64,000 nucleotides of DNA from Zea mays (lineage: Eukaryota; Streptophyta; Magnoliopsida; Poales; Poaceae), in assembly GCF_902167145.1 (NCBI RefSeq), contig NC_050098.1, positions 127,732,207-127,796,206 of the forward strand. The letters run 5' to 3'. Shown here one piece after another: positions 21,821-31,867 of the stretch; position 1 is the stretch's first letter; the number at the start of each line of letters is the position of its first letter. Under the pieces are notes generated by a model. That model ran no database searches, had not been told where the DNA came from, and was given only the letters and a program-made list of their open reading frames with translations. The position numbers were made by a program, and so were the translations under genes.

Positions 21821-23337
21821 ATGCCGCCGAAGAAAGCTTCAGCCACAGGGGCTGCCACTCTACAACCGCTAGATCCCAATCAGGATGTCCTCTCCCTTAG
21901 GGAGGCCCAAAGCCAGAAGAGGAAGGCCACCAGTCCGACGCCTCCGGAGGATGATTTGGATCAAGAAATCCAAAACTTGGAGATGCTCCACCAACAGGTT
22001 CAACGAAAGAAGGAAAAGATGGCTCGTCTAGCTGACCTACAGAGGCAGATAGATGAAGCTTCGGAAGAAGTTCGTCATCTTGCTTAAGATGACCAGAACC
22101 GAAGGCCTCCGCGCAGAGAGCTTCATCAGGAGGGTTTCTACAACGAGGACGACTGGTATGAAGATTTCCATCATGGAAATTTTGCTTTTGATGATGCTTC
22201 TCCTCTGTCAACAGAACTGCAGGCTACACCATGGCCCCAGTCTTACAAGCCCCCCAGCTCCCCATGTACGACGGTCATTCAGACCTGAAGCAATTCTTGA
22301 TGAGCTATGAAGCAACCATATCTTCGTATGGTGGCAATACTGCAGTTATGGCAAAGTCCTTCGTCATGGCCGTCAAGAGTGTTGCACAAACTTGGTACTC
22401 TTCTCTTCGGCCAGGAACAATCACTTCATGGCAGAAGCTGAAGGACATGTTGATAACTAGCTTCCAAGGGTTTTAGACGAAGCCGGTCACTGCTCAAGCC
22501 TTATTCCAGTGCACCCAGGACCACGAAGAATACCTTCAGGCGTATGTCCGAAGGTTCTTGCGTCTGAGGGCACAGGCACCAACAGTGCCCAATGAAATTG
22601 TCATTGAGGCCATGATTAAGGGACTTCGGCCGGGACCTTCAGCTCAATATTTTGCCAGGAAGCCTCCCCAAACTTTGGAGAAGCTGCTCCAAAAGATGGA
22701 CGAGTATATTCGAGCTGACAATGACTTTCGCCAAAGAAGGGAGGAAGCATTCAGGTTCTCTGAAATGACCAGGGGCTTCGGAGGAAGATTCCATCCGAGG
22801 CACGTCAGGTCAATTCACAATTCTACTCAAACTGATGATAGAGGGAGTCAACAGCAAAGGCCACAATACTCCTCACAAGCTTCGGGGCAGCAGCAAAGCT
22901 CTTTCCGGCCGCCAGCGCCAAGGGGCAGAGGTGCCAGGGGCTTCGGGGGAAGATTTGGGGATCAGCCAAGAAAAATTTACTGCCTATTCTGTGGTGAAGA
23001 CAAGGGCCATACCACCAGGATGTGCCATGTTACCATCTAGAAGCAAAAGGAGATAGCAGAAGCTGCAGCACAACAGAGTCAGCCGAAGCAGGTCATGCAT
23101 ACTGCTTCGTACCATTCGCCTTACATTCCAGAATATGTAGGCAATCACCCTGCAGCTTCTGTTGCTTCGGCAAGCCAACCCCAAGCATCTTGGCAACAGC
23201 CTCCACCGCCACCACCAACACAACGAGGTCAGCAGCCAGAAGGGAGTCAGCATACTCACCTCCAGCGAGACTTCAGAGAGGAGTCCGAAGCTCGTACAGT
23301 CAATAGCACTGTGCCAGAGTCGAAGCACATTTACTGA
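21821..23337 (+). pseudogene. gag: Element I gag
   Basis: Starts MPPKKASATGAATLQP. A Lys/Glu-rich coil (about 55-85) ends at a TAA (22085-22087). After a one-base loss in a C run near 22252 the frame of 22231 gives the gypsy capsid domain (LPMYDGHSDLKQFLMSYE, WYSSLRPGTITSWQKLK), interrupted by TAG at 22474-22476, and then RPGPSAQYFARKPP, Arg/Gly-rich repeats and a zinc knuckle CLFCGEDKGHTTRMCH (22981-23028). Another TAG at 23038 precedes a Pro/Gln-rich tail ending at 23337. No protease follows. It could make particles only if intact; here it is broken at least four times. Confidence 0.85.
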
Positions 23338-23666
23338 CAAATATCCTACCTCAACAGCAGTTTTTCGCATTTTCGCATTCAGTATTACTTTCTTTTTAGT
23401 AAGAAACAATTATGGGAAGTTTAAGTGTCTTTTATCGTTTTCAATCTCTTGTAACAGTTTCGCTTTTTACCATAATAAAAATATATCTTCTCCATAGGCT
23501 TGAGTTGCCGAAGCATAAGAATTTATGGTGGCACGAAGGATCTTCGAATTATCAAAAATTTGTTCTAAGGAACGCAGTGCAATCTCTTCGAAACAGTAAA
23601 AAGTCGTTCCTAAGGGAGCGCAGTGTAAGTTTTCTGCTCAAAAGTCGTTCCGAAGGGAATGCAGAG
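23338..23666 (+). other. Post-gag spacer of element I
   Basis: AT-rich then CTTCG-rich sequence without a coding frame; the place where protease and reverse transcriptase would be expected. Contains worn relatives of the following repeat (TCGTTCCTAAGGGAGCGCAG). Confidence 0.7.
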
Positions 23667-23872
23667 CTTACAGCGAAAAATAAACGCTGATTCCGCTGAA
23701 AGTAAAAGGCGAAGAAGCTCCTAAGGGAGGCTTACAACGAAAAATAAACGCTGATTCCGCTGAAAGTAAAAGGCGAAGAAGCTCCTAAGGGAGGCTTACA
23801 GCGAAAAATAAGCGCTGATTCCGCTGAAGTAAAAGGCGAAGAAGCTCCTAAGGGAGGCTTACCGTGAAAAAT
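23667..23872 (+). repeat. 64-bp tandem repeat, three full units
   Basis: Units 23667-23730, 23731-23794 and 23795-23857 (63 bp), then a partial copy. Each has CTTACAGCGAAAAATAAACG, TGATTCCGCTGAAAGTAAAA and GAAGCTCCTAAGGGAGG. Differences between units are one or two bases. Confidence 0.95.
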
Positions 23873-24329
23873 AGATGTCGAACTTCGGCAGATATCATTT
23901 TTGCATAAACATCACATCATTACATAATTTGCATAGCATAACATCATACATCATAATGCATCAACAACGCAAGAAGGGGGGTCTCAAAATTGTTATTCGG
24001 AGATCGTTTTGAAGAAATAGTGACACGGCACAAACAATAGCCATTGGAGAGTTTTATCTTCGTCAAAACTCTGAAATGGAAAGATCTATTGATTATTGAT
24101 TTTACGAGGATTGGTTATTGATTTTATGAGAACACGGATATTATTTACGAAGCATGAAAAGAAGGGAAGGTGTTTTTTCGCCAAAGGCTCAAAAACGGTA
24201 TGTATCTAATGTTTCATGCATCGTAAATAATAGAATTATAAACAGCTAATATATATTACATCCAAAGTTACACGATATTACACATGATTCTCAACAAGCA
24301 TTACAATCTAAATGTTTTTACAGCAGCAT
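23873..24329. other. Spacer between the tandem repeat and the antisense gene of element I
   Basis: No coding frame seen on either strand. It would hold the 3' end and polyadenylation signal of the antisense gene; minus-strand AATAAT/ATTTA-rich sequence is near 24220-24260, but I cannot point to a definite signal. Confidence 0.5.
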
Positions 24330-24463
24330 CTAATCTTCCCTTAAGACTACTTCTGTAGCTTCGTTTAGAAGCTGATCAACAACTTTATCCATTATGGCTT
24401 CGGCCATTTGTCTAATTTCGTCATCCCCCTTCGTGTGGGGGCCCGGAGATAGCTCAGAAGGTT

Positions 24464-24562
24464 CTGAGGGAGGAGAAGATACGGATATATTACTATTACA
24501 AACCATGAACAAGTTCGAAATCAAAAAATTACAACGAAGAGTCAAAAACCACTAATTAATAC
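24464..24562 (-). other. Predicted intron 2 of the antisense gene (99 bp)
   Basis: Minus-strand donor AAATAG|GTATTAATT and acceptor TTCTCCTCCCTCAG|AACC with a clear pyrimidine tract. Removal joins GQI to EPSELSPGPH in frame and bypasses the stop GIN*. Confidence 0.6.
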
Positions 24563-25354
24563 CTATTTGCCCTTCGGGCTCTGCGCTTTTCTCAGCAGTC
24601 TCTGCTACTTTTCTAGCATCATGAATGCCTTTTTCGCTTTTTTGAATAATTTCTTGGGCCATTTCCCGGCCGCCATTGTCCCAGATGTCGGTGAAAAAGT
24701 TTCCACCGACCAGGCTTGCATCGGCCGAGGGGTCTTTTATATCTTCGGAGGATAAGGCAGTTTCGGATTGTGCTAAAGATTTCACATGCTCACAGCCTTT
24801 CCTCTCCAAAATAGTAGCAATCCCTCTGGCACCCGAAAAGGCACATATGTCTCCGCGGCTATTCAAAATTTCCTCAAAGGCTTCAGCTTCGTGACTGATC
24901 CATTCAATCGGGCCTTCGGGGTTGCCCCTTGTGAAGTTTTCCTCGCTCGAGAATGCGCCAACGCTGGCGAAGCTAGTTTTATTTTCTTAGCGCATTCTAT
25001 AGATTTATCATAGCACCTTTTCTTGGATGCTTGAAGCTCTTCAACGTTTCCTTCTAAATGATTTGCCCACTGATCGCTGAGTTCTCGTTTCGTCTCTTCA
25101 AGTATGCGCTCTTCTTTAGCTCTGGCTAACTGCTTCCGAAGATCTTCAATTTCGCGCTTCTGAGCCTCAGCTTGAGCTTTAGAAGCAGCTTCGTCTTCCT
25201 TTATCTTATCCACCAATGTAAGCAGAATTTTATCTTTTTCCAAAGCTTCGTTTCTTAGCTTAATAACCTCTGTTCGTAGGTTGTTAAAAGCAATATTATA
25301 GCTCTCGTCTTCAGCATTCTTTTGCGCTCTCAAAGCGTTGCTAAGTATTAAACC

Positions 25355-25430
25355 CTATTTGAAAAGAATTAGTATAAGAATAAAAGAATAATTCAAAAAT
25401 TATAAATTTCCAAATATACAATTTTCATAC
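25355..25430 (-). other. Predicted intron 1 of the antisense gene (76 bp)
   Basis: Minus-strand donor CTGAAG|GTATGAAAAT and acceptor CTTTTCAAATAG|GGTT. AT-rich, as plant introns are, between two GC-richer coding stretches. It falls exactly at the gap between the exon 1 and exon 2 frames. Confidence 0.65.
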
Positions 25431-27611
25431 CTTCAGACTATTATATGCAAAAGGCTATCTGCAAAATTGTCCTTTGTCATAGCGCAGAGGCCAGCTTCAA
25501 GCTTCGGGAACCCCATACTTCTAGCCATCTCCCGGCAGACAGATAATTCTTTGTTGTCTGGGAGGCAGTATAAGAAGTCATCTTCGTCTGTGCCATTGAA
25601 TACTAAGGCCCCCTATGGATACTATAATTCTCGGGCATAGTGATTAGCCTCAAAAATCTCTTCTTCAGATAATCTTTTTCCCGAAGCATGTCGTACAATA
25701 TAATCGAGGGCTTTGGAGGATGCTTCGGGGGCAGCAGTGTCAGTTTCTTCAACCAAAGTTGGCTCTGCCATTTTTGTTTCTTCGGCTTCCAAGGGTTTTA
25801 CCTTGGTGGGCTCTGAAGGCCCAGCTTCAGTTTCAGATTGTTGCTTTAAAGCTTCGGCAACAAAGGCTTCAGTATGCACTTCAGAAGTTTCAACAGTTTT
25901 CTTCGGAGTTGTGCTTGAAGACTTAATTGTCTCCAAAACATCCAGCACATTAACCATCCTTTTTCTTTTCGGGGTCACTGCTGGATCCTTTTGGCTATTT
26001 ACTACCTCGATTTTTGTTGGAGGACTTAAGACTTCTGATGTTTTTGTTTCTTCAGTCCTCGGTTCTTCTATCTTTTCTGTTGCTGGCACTTCGGCCAGCT
26101 CTTCGATTTTTGGCAGCGGAGTTGGTTCTTTAGCTTCGGTGGCCGAAGAGGTCTCACCGACAAACTCATGCACTGTGGCCGGTTCAATATAACGTGGCCG
26201 GTGTGTGAGAGCCTTTACCCTTTTCCTCTTCGGCGCCGGCTCGCTAGGAGCGGCTGAAGCAGTTTCCTTCGCAGAAGATGTATTCTTTCTTTTTTGACCC
26301 CGCGCTGGATAACGGTAGTCGGGGTAGACAAACCCAATTGCATCAAATACTCGGTTGAGCCTCTTCTTCTTTCGGCCTCCGAAGGCCGCTGATAATGCAG
26401 TATCTTCGGCCTTTGAGTATACCCCAAGCAATTCATCACTTACGGTCTCAATGCTTTTTAGCCAGTCATCATCTGGCTCAACGAACTTATCTCCGTACTT
26501 GAATGTGTATTTTAGCCTGACTAGTCCACCTTCGTCAGGTTCCTTAACGGTTTCCTTCGGCATTTCCCAGTTATCTGCAAGTGGCCATACTCTGAAGGCA
26601 ATATGTTCTTGCATTAAATCCCTTGTCCCAATAAAAGAGCACACTGCGTCGAAGGCTCTTTGGCATTCTTCGGCTGTTTCATCCATCTCCACCTTCGTCC
26701 TCCGAAGGCCGAAGCGTTGCCAAATAGGGCGCATAATGATACCTTTAATATCTTCCCGAGTTTTTAAATCATTCTTCACGTAAAACCATTCTGTCATCCA
26801 GTTGCCAGGCCATCTTTTCTGAAAGGTTGGCACGGGACAACTTGACCCAGATCGGGCGCCGAAGCTATAGCAGCCAAAATTGTTGTGATACTGCTCTTTC
26901 CCCCAAGGTTTCGTCTCGTACAATAACTCATGTATATTGTAGAAACTTTTTGCATTTGGTTCTAAACCTTGGCTCCTCACGGCCCAGACGAAGATGCCCA
27001 TTCTTATGATTGATTCGGGAGTAAGTTGGTGAAGGTAGACTTCAAATACCTTCAGTACTTCCACAACAAAATTGCTCAAGGGAAATCGCAGTCCAGCCTT
27101 CAAGAAGCTTCGGAAGATTACGACTTCATTCTCTTCGGGAGTAGGCATAGTTTTCTCCCCATCATCTGCCGTCACAATAGACATGTCTCGAAAATACCTT
27201 CCCTTCATGGTATCAAGATGACTCTGCTTAATGCTCGATTTACCGAAGACTGTGTGACTTGGTCGCCTCGGTCGATCTTCGGAGTCTTCACCCCCACTTT
27301 CTACATCATAACTGTCACTGTCACCAGTATCTTCAGATAAACCCTCCAAGGTCTCCCTAGTGATCTTCTCCGTATTGGTCTTTGCTATTGACTGAAGAAA
27401 GCCGAGATGCATCTCCTCAGAAAGGCTCAGCTTCGATTCAACAACAGTTTTCTTATCTTCAGACATCTTTGCAAAGGCTGAGAAAGTGCTCTCGAAACAG
27501 AAGCTTATAAATTTAAAAAGCCAAGCAAGTGTTGTTGCGCACAGGCTAAAAGTTGGGTGAGCAAGAGCAGATGGCAAGAGAGCGTGCCAAATAAAATCGT
27601 GTTGAGCTCTT

Positions 27612-27619
27612 ATTTATAC
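27612..27619 (-). promoter_or_regulatory. TATA box for the antisense gene of element I
   Basis: Minus-strand TATAAATA in GGGTGTATAAATAAGAGC, about 146 bases upstream of the MSEDKK start and inside the internal region, not in the LTR. Confidence 0.6.
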
Positions 27620-27773
27620 ACCCAGTGCGTCGAAAACTGGAGGGTCCCGCTTGTCAATGACTGTTGCTATTCTAGCAAAGGGAAGGTGTTTTTTCGGACC
27701 TTCGGCTTAAAGCCTTCGTCCATGTCGCAATATGAATTTATCATTACAGCAAATTAATATTGCGAGGGGCTAC

Positions 27774-28451
27774 TGTTGGGGGCCTTCAGCTTCCAAAGGT
27801 CCTCAAAAGTATGATTTGACAATGTTTTCCAAGTGAAATATGTGAACAGGCATCTTCGGAATCAGGTTACGGGTATACAAGTGTCTGGTCAAGACGAAGC
27901 TTGAGCGGGACGAAAGGCGATCATGACGAAGGATAAGATGATCATGAAGCTATGTGCAGAAAAGCTTCGGTATGACGGCAGAAAAGAGGAACCGACTTAA
28001 AGATGAAAAGCCAAATTAGACCTCGAAGAATTATTATAGAGTTATTGATAAATGTAAAGGGCATTAATGTAATTCTACACGGGCTGCGTCCCGTGCCTAT
28101 AAATAGATGAACAGTACTCCCGTACTGTTCACGCTGACTTGGCATTTACTTTTTGCATCACGCCTGTACCTTTACTTTTCATCAATCCGAAGGTACATTT
28201 ACAATTTATTATTATGAACTTGATAATAAAAATAAGTTGATGATAATATTTGTATTATTATTCGATTTTCATATATGTGTTCTTCTTCATCATCTATCGA
28301 ACTTACGAAGGTCTTTTCCTTTGTAACCTTCGTCCAGAATTCATTATATCCGAAGGGACATAATGTCTTTAAGGACGAAGGACTTTAACATTTAACACTT
28401 TTTATGTTGCCTTGTTCTTAACTCTTAGCATTTGAGAACAAGTCCCCAACA
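27774..28451 (+). repeat. 3' LTR of element I
   Basis: 678 bp, TGTTGGGGGCC..CCCCAACA, preceded by the PPT GCGAGGGGCTAC. TATA box at 28098-28105. About 1.2 % different from the 5' LTR by eye, so I is a recent insertion. Confidence 0.93.
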
Positions 28452-28456
28452 CCCAG

Positions 28457-28483
28457 CTTTATTCCTTAAATCTGGGTGTGACA
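28457..28483 (+). repeat. Last 27 bases of LTR2 of element F
   Basis: CTTTATTCCTTAAATCTGGG then TGTGACA, matching the end of LTR1 (14779-14805). The TSD CTCGA follows at 28484-28488. Confidence 0.9.
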
Positions 28484-28488
28484 CTCGA

Positions 28489-29413
28489 CAAGTTTGTAGT
28501 GGTGTTCGTTGATGACATTCTTATATATTCCCAGAATGAGCAAGAGCATGAGGAACATTTGAGGAAAGTACTTCAGAGGCTACAAGATTGTCAGTTATAC
28601 GCCAAACTTAGTAAGTGCGAGCTCTAGATCAGCGAAGTTCTATTCTTGGGTCATATTATAAACCGAGATGGACTAGCTGTAGATACAAAGAAGGTAGCAG
28701 CGATTCTGGACTGGAAAGCACCAAAAGATGTCCGAGGAATCAAGAGTTTCATTGGAATGGTCGGTTACTATCGGTGTTTCATTGAAGGTTTCTCCAAGAT
28801 TGCCAAGTCAATGACAGCCTTGCTAGCAAAGAAAGTTGAGTTCAAGTGGACCCCAGCGTGCCAAGAATCATTTGAGATGTTGAAGCAGAAGTTGACAACA
28901 ACACCGGTATTGGTTCTGCCAGATGTTCACAAGCCATTCTCAGTATATTGTGATGCTTTGTACACCGGACTGGGGTGTGTGTTAATGCAGGAAGGGAAAG
29001 TAGTGGCATACTCGTCCCGACAGTTGAAGGTTAATGAGAGGAATTACCCCACTCATGATCTGGAGTTAGCAGTAGTGGTTCATGCACTGAAGACCTGGAG
29101 ACACTATCTATATGAGCAGAAGTGTGATATCTACACAGATCACAAGAGTCTCAAGTACATATTCACTCAGTCCGAGCTAAACATGAGGCATCAAAGATGG
29201 CTAGAGTTGATCAAAGATTATAAGCTGGAAATACATTATCACCCAGGCAAAGCAAACATGGTTGCAGATGCTGTGACCAGAAAGAGTCAAGTTAATATGT
29301 TGGCCGCTCACCCGATGCCGTTCGAGCTAGCAAAGGGATTCGACAGGCTAAGTCTCAGATTATTGAACAACACTCAAGGAGTGACAGTCGAGCTAGAACC
29401 CACCCTAGAGTAA
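28489..29413 (+). pseudogene. pol: Gypsy G reverse transcriptase 3' part and RNase H
   Basis: Continues the enzyme split at 11187. FVDDILIYS (catalytic Asp pair at 28511-28516), thumb region, then RNase H with [44 protein letters not shown] and [19 protein letters not shown] at 28627-28629 (probably from Trp TGG) breaks it and a TAA near 29411 ends the frame. The core residues look conserved, so the decay is mainly nonsense changes. Confidence 0.88.
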
Positions 29414-30679
29414 GATATTAGGAAGGGACAAAGGGAGGATGAGAAGATCAACGAGATCCAGTAGCAGATCATAGATGGGAAAGGTCCAGATTTCCGTGAA
29501 GATGCAGAGGGAGTGATATGGTTCAAGGATAGGCTGTGCATTCCCGACATCAAAACGATCCGGGAACTGATTCTCAAGGAAGCTCATGAGACAGCATATT
29601 CTATACACCCTGGTAGCGAGAAAATGTATTGAGACCTGAAGAAGAGATTCTGGTGGTACGGTATGAAAATAGAGATAGCAGAGTATGTGGCCAAATGCGA
29701 CAGTTGTCAGAGAATCAACGCAGAACATCAGAGACCCGCAGGGTTGTTGCAGCAGTTGCAGATTCCTCAGTGGAAATGGGATGAGATTGGGATGGACTTT
29801 ATAGTCGGTCTGCCCCGCACTCAAGTTGGTTACGACTCCATCTAGGTAGTAGTGGACCGTTTAACAAAGGTGGCCTATTTCATACCAGTCAAGACCACCT
29901 ATAACAGTGCAGCGTTGGCAGAATTATACATGTCTCGGATTGTGTTTGGGCACACACTTGAAGTTCAGTTCAGCTTATCACCCGCAGACAGATGGTTAGA
30001 CTGAGAGAACCAACCAGATTCTTGAGGACATGTTGAGAGCTTGTGCTTTGCAAGACAAGTTAGGTTGGGACAAGAGGCTACCGTATGCAGAATTCTCGTA
30101 CAACAACATCTATCAGGCCAGCCTGAAGATGTCACCATTCCAAGCACTGTATGGGAGGAATTACAGAACCCCGTTGCATTGGGACCAACCCGGCGAAAGG
30201 CAGGTGTTCGATCTAGATATTTTGCTTGAAGCTGAAGAGAATATCAGAATGGTCCGGGAGAATATAAAGGCAGCGTAGTCCAGACAGCAAAGCTGTGCTG
30301 ACACCAAAAGAAGAGAACTAAGTTTTGAAGTGGGAGACTATGTCTACTTGAAAGTGTCACCCATCAGATGAACCAAAAGATTTGGAGTCAAAGGCAAGTT
30401 AGCACCTTGATATATCGGGTCGTATCAGATTCAAGCAAGATGTGGAGAAGTGGCTTATCAACTCAGCTTACCAGAGAATCTATCCACCGTGCACGATGTG
30501 TTTCTTGTGTCTCAGCTGAAGAAATGCTTGCGAGTACCAGAAGAGCAGTTGCCAACGGAGGACCTTAAAGTTCAAGAGGATCTGGCGTATATTGAGAAGC
30601 CAACTCAAATTCTAGAGACAACATATCGGGTCACTCGGAGGAGCACTATCTGGATGTGCAAAGTCAAGTGGGGCCATCA
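29414..30679 (+). pseudogene. pol: Gypsy G integrase and truncated chromodomain
   Basis: In one main frame with several stops: zinc-binding HHCC (KEAHETAYSIHPGSEKMY, CDSCQRINAEH), first catalytic Asp in GMDFIVGLP, and a TAG in place of Trp after YDSI (29843). Near 29940 about 90 bases are missing: the block with the second catalytic Asp (VSDRG in E) is absent and sequence jumps to HTLEVQFSLSPADRW. Downstream [33 protein letters not shown] and the start of a chromodomain (MCKVKWGHH) remain. It is joined abruptly to an LTR-like start. Integration activity is impossible in this state. Confidence 0.85.
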
Positions 30680-30702
30680 TGTCACACCCGGTTTTGGAAA
30701 GC
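30680..30702 (+). repeat. Probable LTR start of gypsy G (23-base remnant)
   Basis: TGTCACACCCGGTTTTGG directly after the broken chromodomain. TGTCACACCC is a common gypsy LTR start and the exact complement of the LTR end of F. The rest is displaced by element C; the chromodomain end and PPT are deleted. Confidence 0.5.
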
Positions 30703-31262
30703 TGAAAGTCGCCTAGAGGGGGGTGAATAGGCAAATCTAAAATTTATAAAGTTTAAGCACAACTACAAGTCGGGGTTAGCGTTAGAAATATAATTGAGTC
30801 TGAAAGAGAGGGCGAAAACAAATCACAAGCAAATAAGAGCGTGACACGGTGATTTGTTTTACCGAGGTTAGGTTCTTGCAAACCTACTCCCCGTTGAGAT
30901 GGTCACAAAGACCAGGTCTCTTTCAACCCTTTCCCTCTCTCAAACGGTCACTTAGACCGAGTGAGTTTTTTTTCTTCAATCAAACGGGAGACTTAGTCCA
31001 TGACAAGGACCACCACAACTTGGTGTCTCTTGCTTTGATTACAATGATCTTGAAAACAAGAAAGGAGGAAGAAGAAAAGTGATCTAAGCGCAAGAGCTCA
31101 AAAGAACACAAAAGTCTCTCTAGTCACTAATTTGTTTGGAGTGATTCCGGACTTGGGAGAGGATTTGATCTCTTTGTTTGTGTCTTGGAATGAAGTCTAG
31201 AGCTCTTGTATGAGGTTTAATGGCTGAAAACTTGGATGCATTGAAGTGTGGTGGTTGGGGGG

Positions 31263-31270
31263 TATTTATA
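31263..31270 (-). promoter_or_regulatory. TATA box of 3' LTR of element C
   Basis: Minus-strand TATAAATA in GGGGCTATAAATACCCC, a small palindromic context conserved in D (63155-63162). Confidence 0.75.
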
Positions 31271-31315
31271 GCCCCAACCACCAAAATGGCCGTTGGGAAG
31301 GCTGCTGTCGTATGG

Positions 31316-31670
31316 CGCACCGGACAGTCCGGTGCGCCAGCCACGTCACCCAACCGTTAGGGTTCGACCATTGGAGCTTCTGACATGTGGGTCACCGGAC
31401 AGTCTGGTGGTGCACCAGACAGGTCTTGTTCACTGTCCGGTGCGCCATCTGACGCCTGCTCTGACTCTGCACGCAGTCGGCACTGTTCACTGTTCACTGT
31501 AGCCATTGCAGACGACCGTTGGCGCGGGTAGCCGTTGCTCCGCTTGGCACACCGGACAGTTCGGTGCTACACTGGACAGTCCGGTGAATTATAGCAGAGT
31601 GGCTCCTAGAATTCCCGAAGGTGGCAAGTTTGGAGTTGGTCTCCCTAGTGCACCGGACACTGTCCGGTGC
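31316..31670. repeat. Palindromic CACCGGAC array in LTR C
   Basis: About seven motifs such as CACCGGACAGTCCGGTG at 31318-31334 and CACCGGACACTGTCCGGTG near 31651, several with one mismatched arm. Confidence 0.88.
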
Positions 31671-31867
31671 GCCAGACCAGGGCAACCTTCGGTTGTCTTT
31701 TGCTCCTTTTATTTGAAACCTTTCTTGGACTTTTTATTGGTTTGTGTTGAACCTTTGGCACCTGTAGAACTCATAATCTAGAGCAAACTAGTTATTCCAA
31801 TTATTTGTGTTGGGCAATTCAACCACCAAAATCATTTAGGAAAAGGTGTATGCCTATTTCCCTGTCA

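Larger units (their letters stand above)
24330..27466 (-). pseudogene. Antisense additional gene of element I, three exons inferred
   Basis: Exon 1 27466-25431 starts MSEDKKTVVESKL; an upstream ATG at 27577 is less likely. About residues 120-330 contain PLSNFVVEVLKVFEVYLHQL and WFYVKND and resemble, from memory, the 'putative gypsy-type transposon' domain (PF04195). An acidic Thr/Glu/Pro-rich tail with basic patches (KRKRV) follows. Two TAGs (25622-25624, 25613-25615) and a 2-base insertion near 25450 break the end. Intron 1 (25355-25430) joins in phase to exon 2 (25354-24563), a long charged coiled coil with one missing base near 24980. Intron 2 (24464-24562) joins to exon 3 (24463-24330) in frame. 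About 980 codons in all. Function unknown; such antisense ORFs occur in Tat elements. It has a TATA box at 27612-27619. Confidence 0.7.
21069..28451 (+). mobile_element. Tat-like gypsy element I, pol-less, with antisense gene
   Basis: LTRs 21069-21747 (679 bp) and 27774-28451 (678 bp) differ by about 8 substitutions and one base indel by eye. TSD CCCAG at 21064-21068 and 28452-28456. PBS TGGCGCCCACC (21749-21759) and PPT GCGAGGGGCTAC (27762-27773). Gag is present but broken, pol is absent, a 64-bp tandem repeat follows, and an intron-bearing gene runs antisense before the 3' LTR. Additional antisense ORFs near the 3' LTR are known from the Tat lineage (Grande, Retand and relatives). Confidence 0.9.
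11188..28483 (+). mobile_element. Non-autonomous long-LTR gypsy element F (contains element I)
   Basis: LTR1 11188-14805 (3618 bp), internal 14806-17474, LTR2 17475-21068 plus 28457-28483 (3621 bp without element I). Perfect TSD CTCGA (11183-11187 and 28484-28488). PBS at 14810 (TGGTATCAGAG) and PPT AAGAGGGTAGGATT before LTR2. The internal region is only 2.67 kb with a gag N-terminus and no protease, reverse transcriptase or integrase, like large retrotransposon derivatives. About 9.9 kb without its own insertion. Confidence 0.9.
9051..30702 (+). mobile_element. Old Ty3/gypsy chromovirus G, broken and interrupted
   Basis: Four collinear pieces: gag C-terminus and protease (9051-9510), protease end to reverse transcriptase (10325-11187), reverse transcriptase end and RNase H (28489-29413), integrase and chromodomain (29414-30679), plus about 23 bases of probable LTR start (30680-30702). 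Gaps are filled by the Cassandra-type TRIM (9511-10319) and by F (11188-28483), both with perfect TSDs that rejoin G exactly. G lacks its 5' LTR and most of gag, carries many stops and an integrase deletion, and was then hit by C at 30703. It is the oldest layer visible. Confidence 0.85.
30703..31867 (-). repeat. 3' LTR of Sirevirus C (1165 bp)
   Basis: Minus strand TGACAGGGAAATAGGC (mutated TGAAAGGG) to GGCGACTTTCA. Followed on the plus strand by the complement of the PPT (ATCTCCCCC). Related to the LTR of D (62591-63817). TATA box at 31263-31270; palindromes at 31316-31670. Confidence 0.92.

Noticed and set aside
21897..22211. Minus-strand ORF across the gag start of element I
   Set aside because: Shadow of gag; no domain and no promoter context.
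25713..26192. Plus-strand ORF of 159 codons rich in Ser/Val/Ala
   Set aside because: It is the reverse complement of the Thr/Glu/Pro-rich tail of the antisense gene, which has domain content and intron structure.
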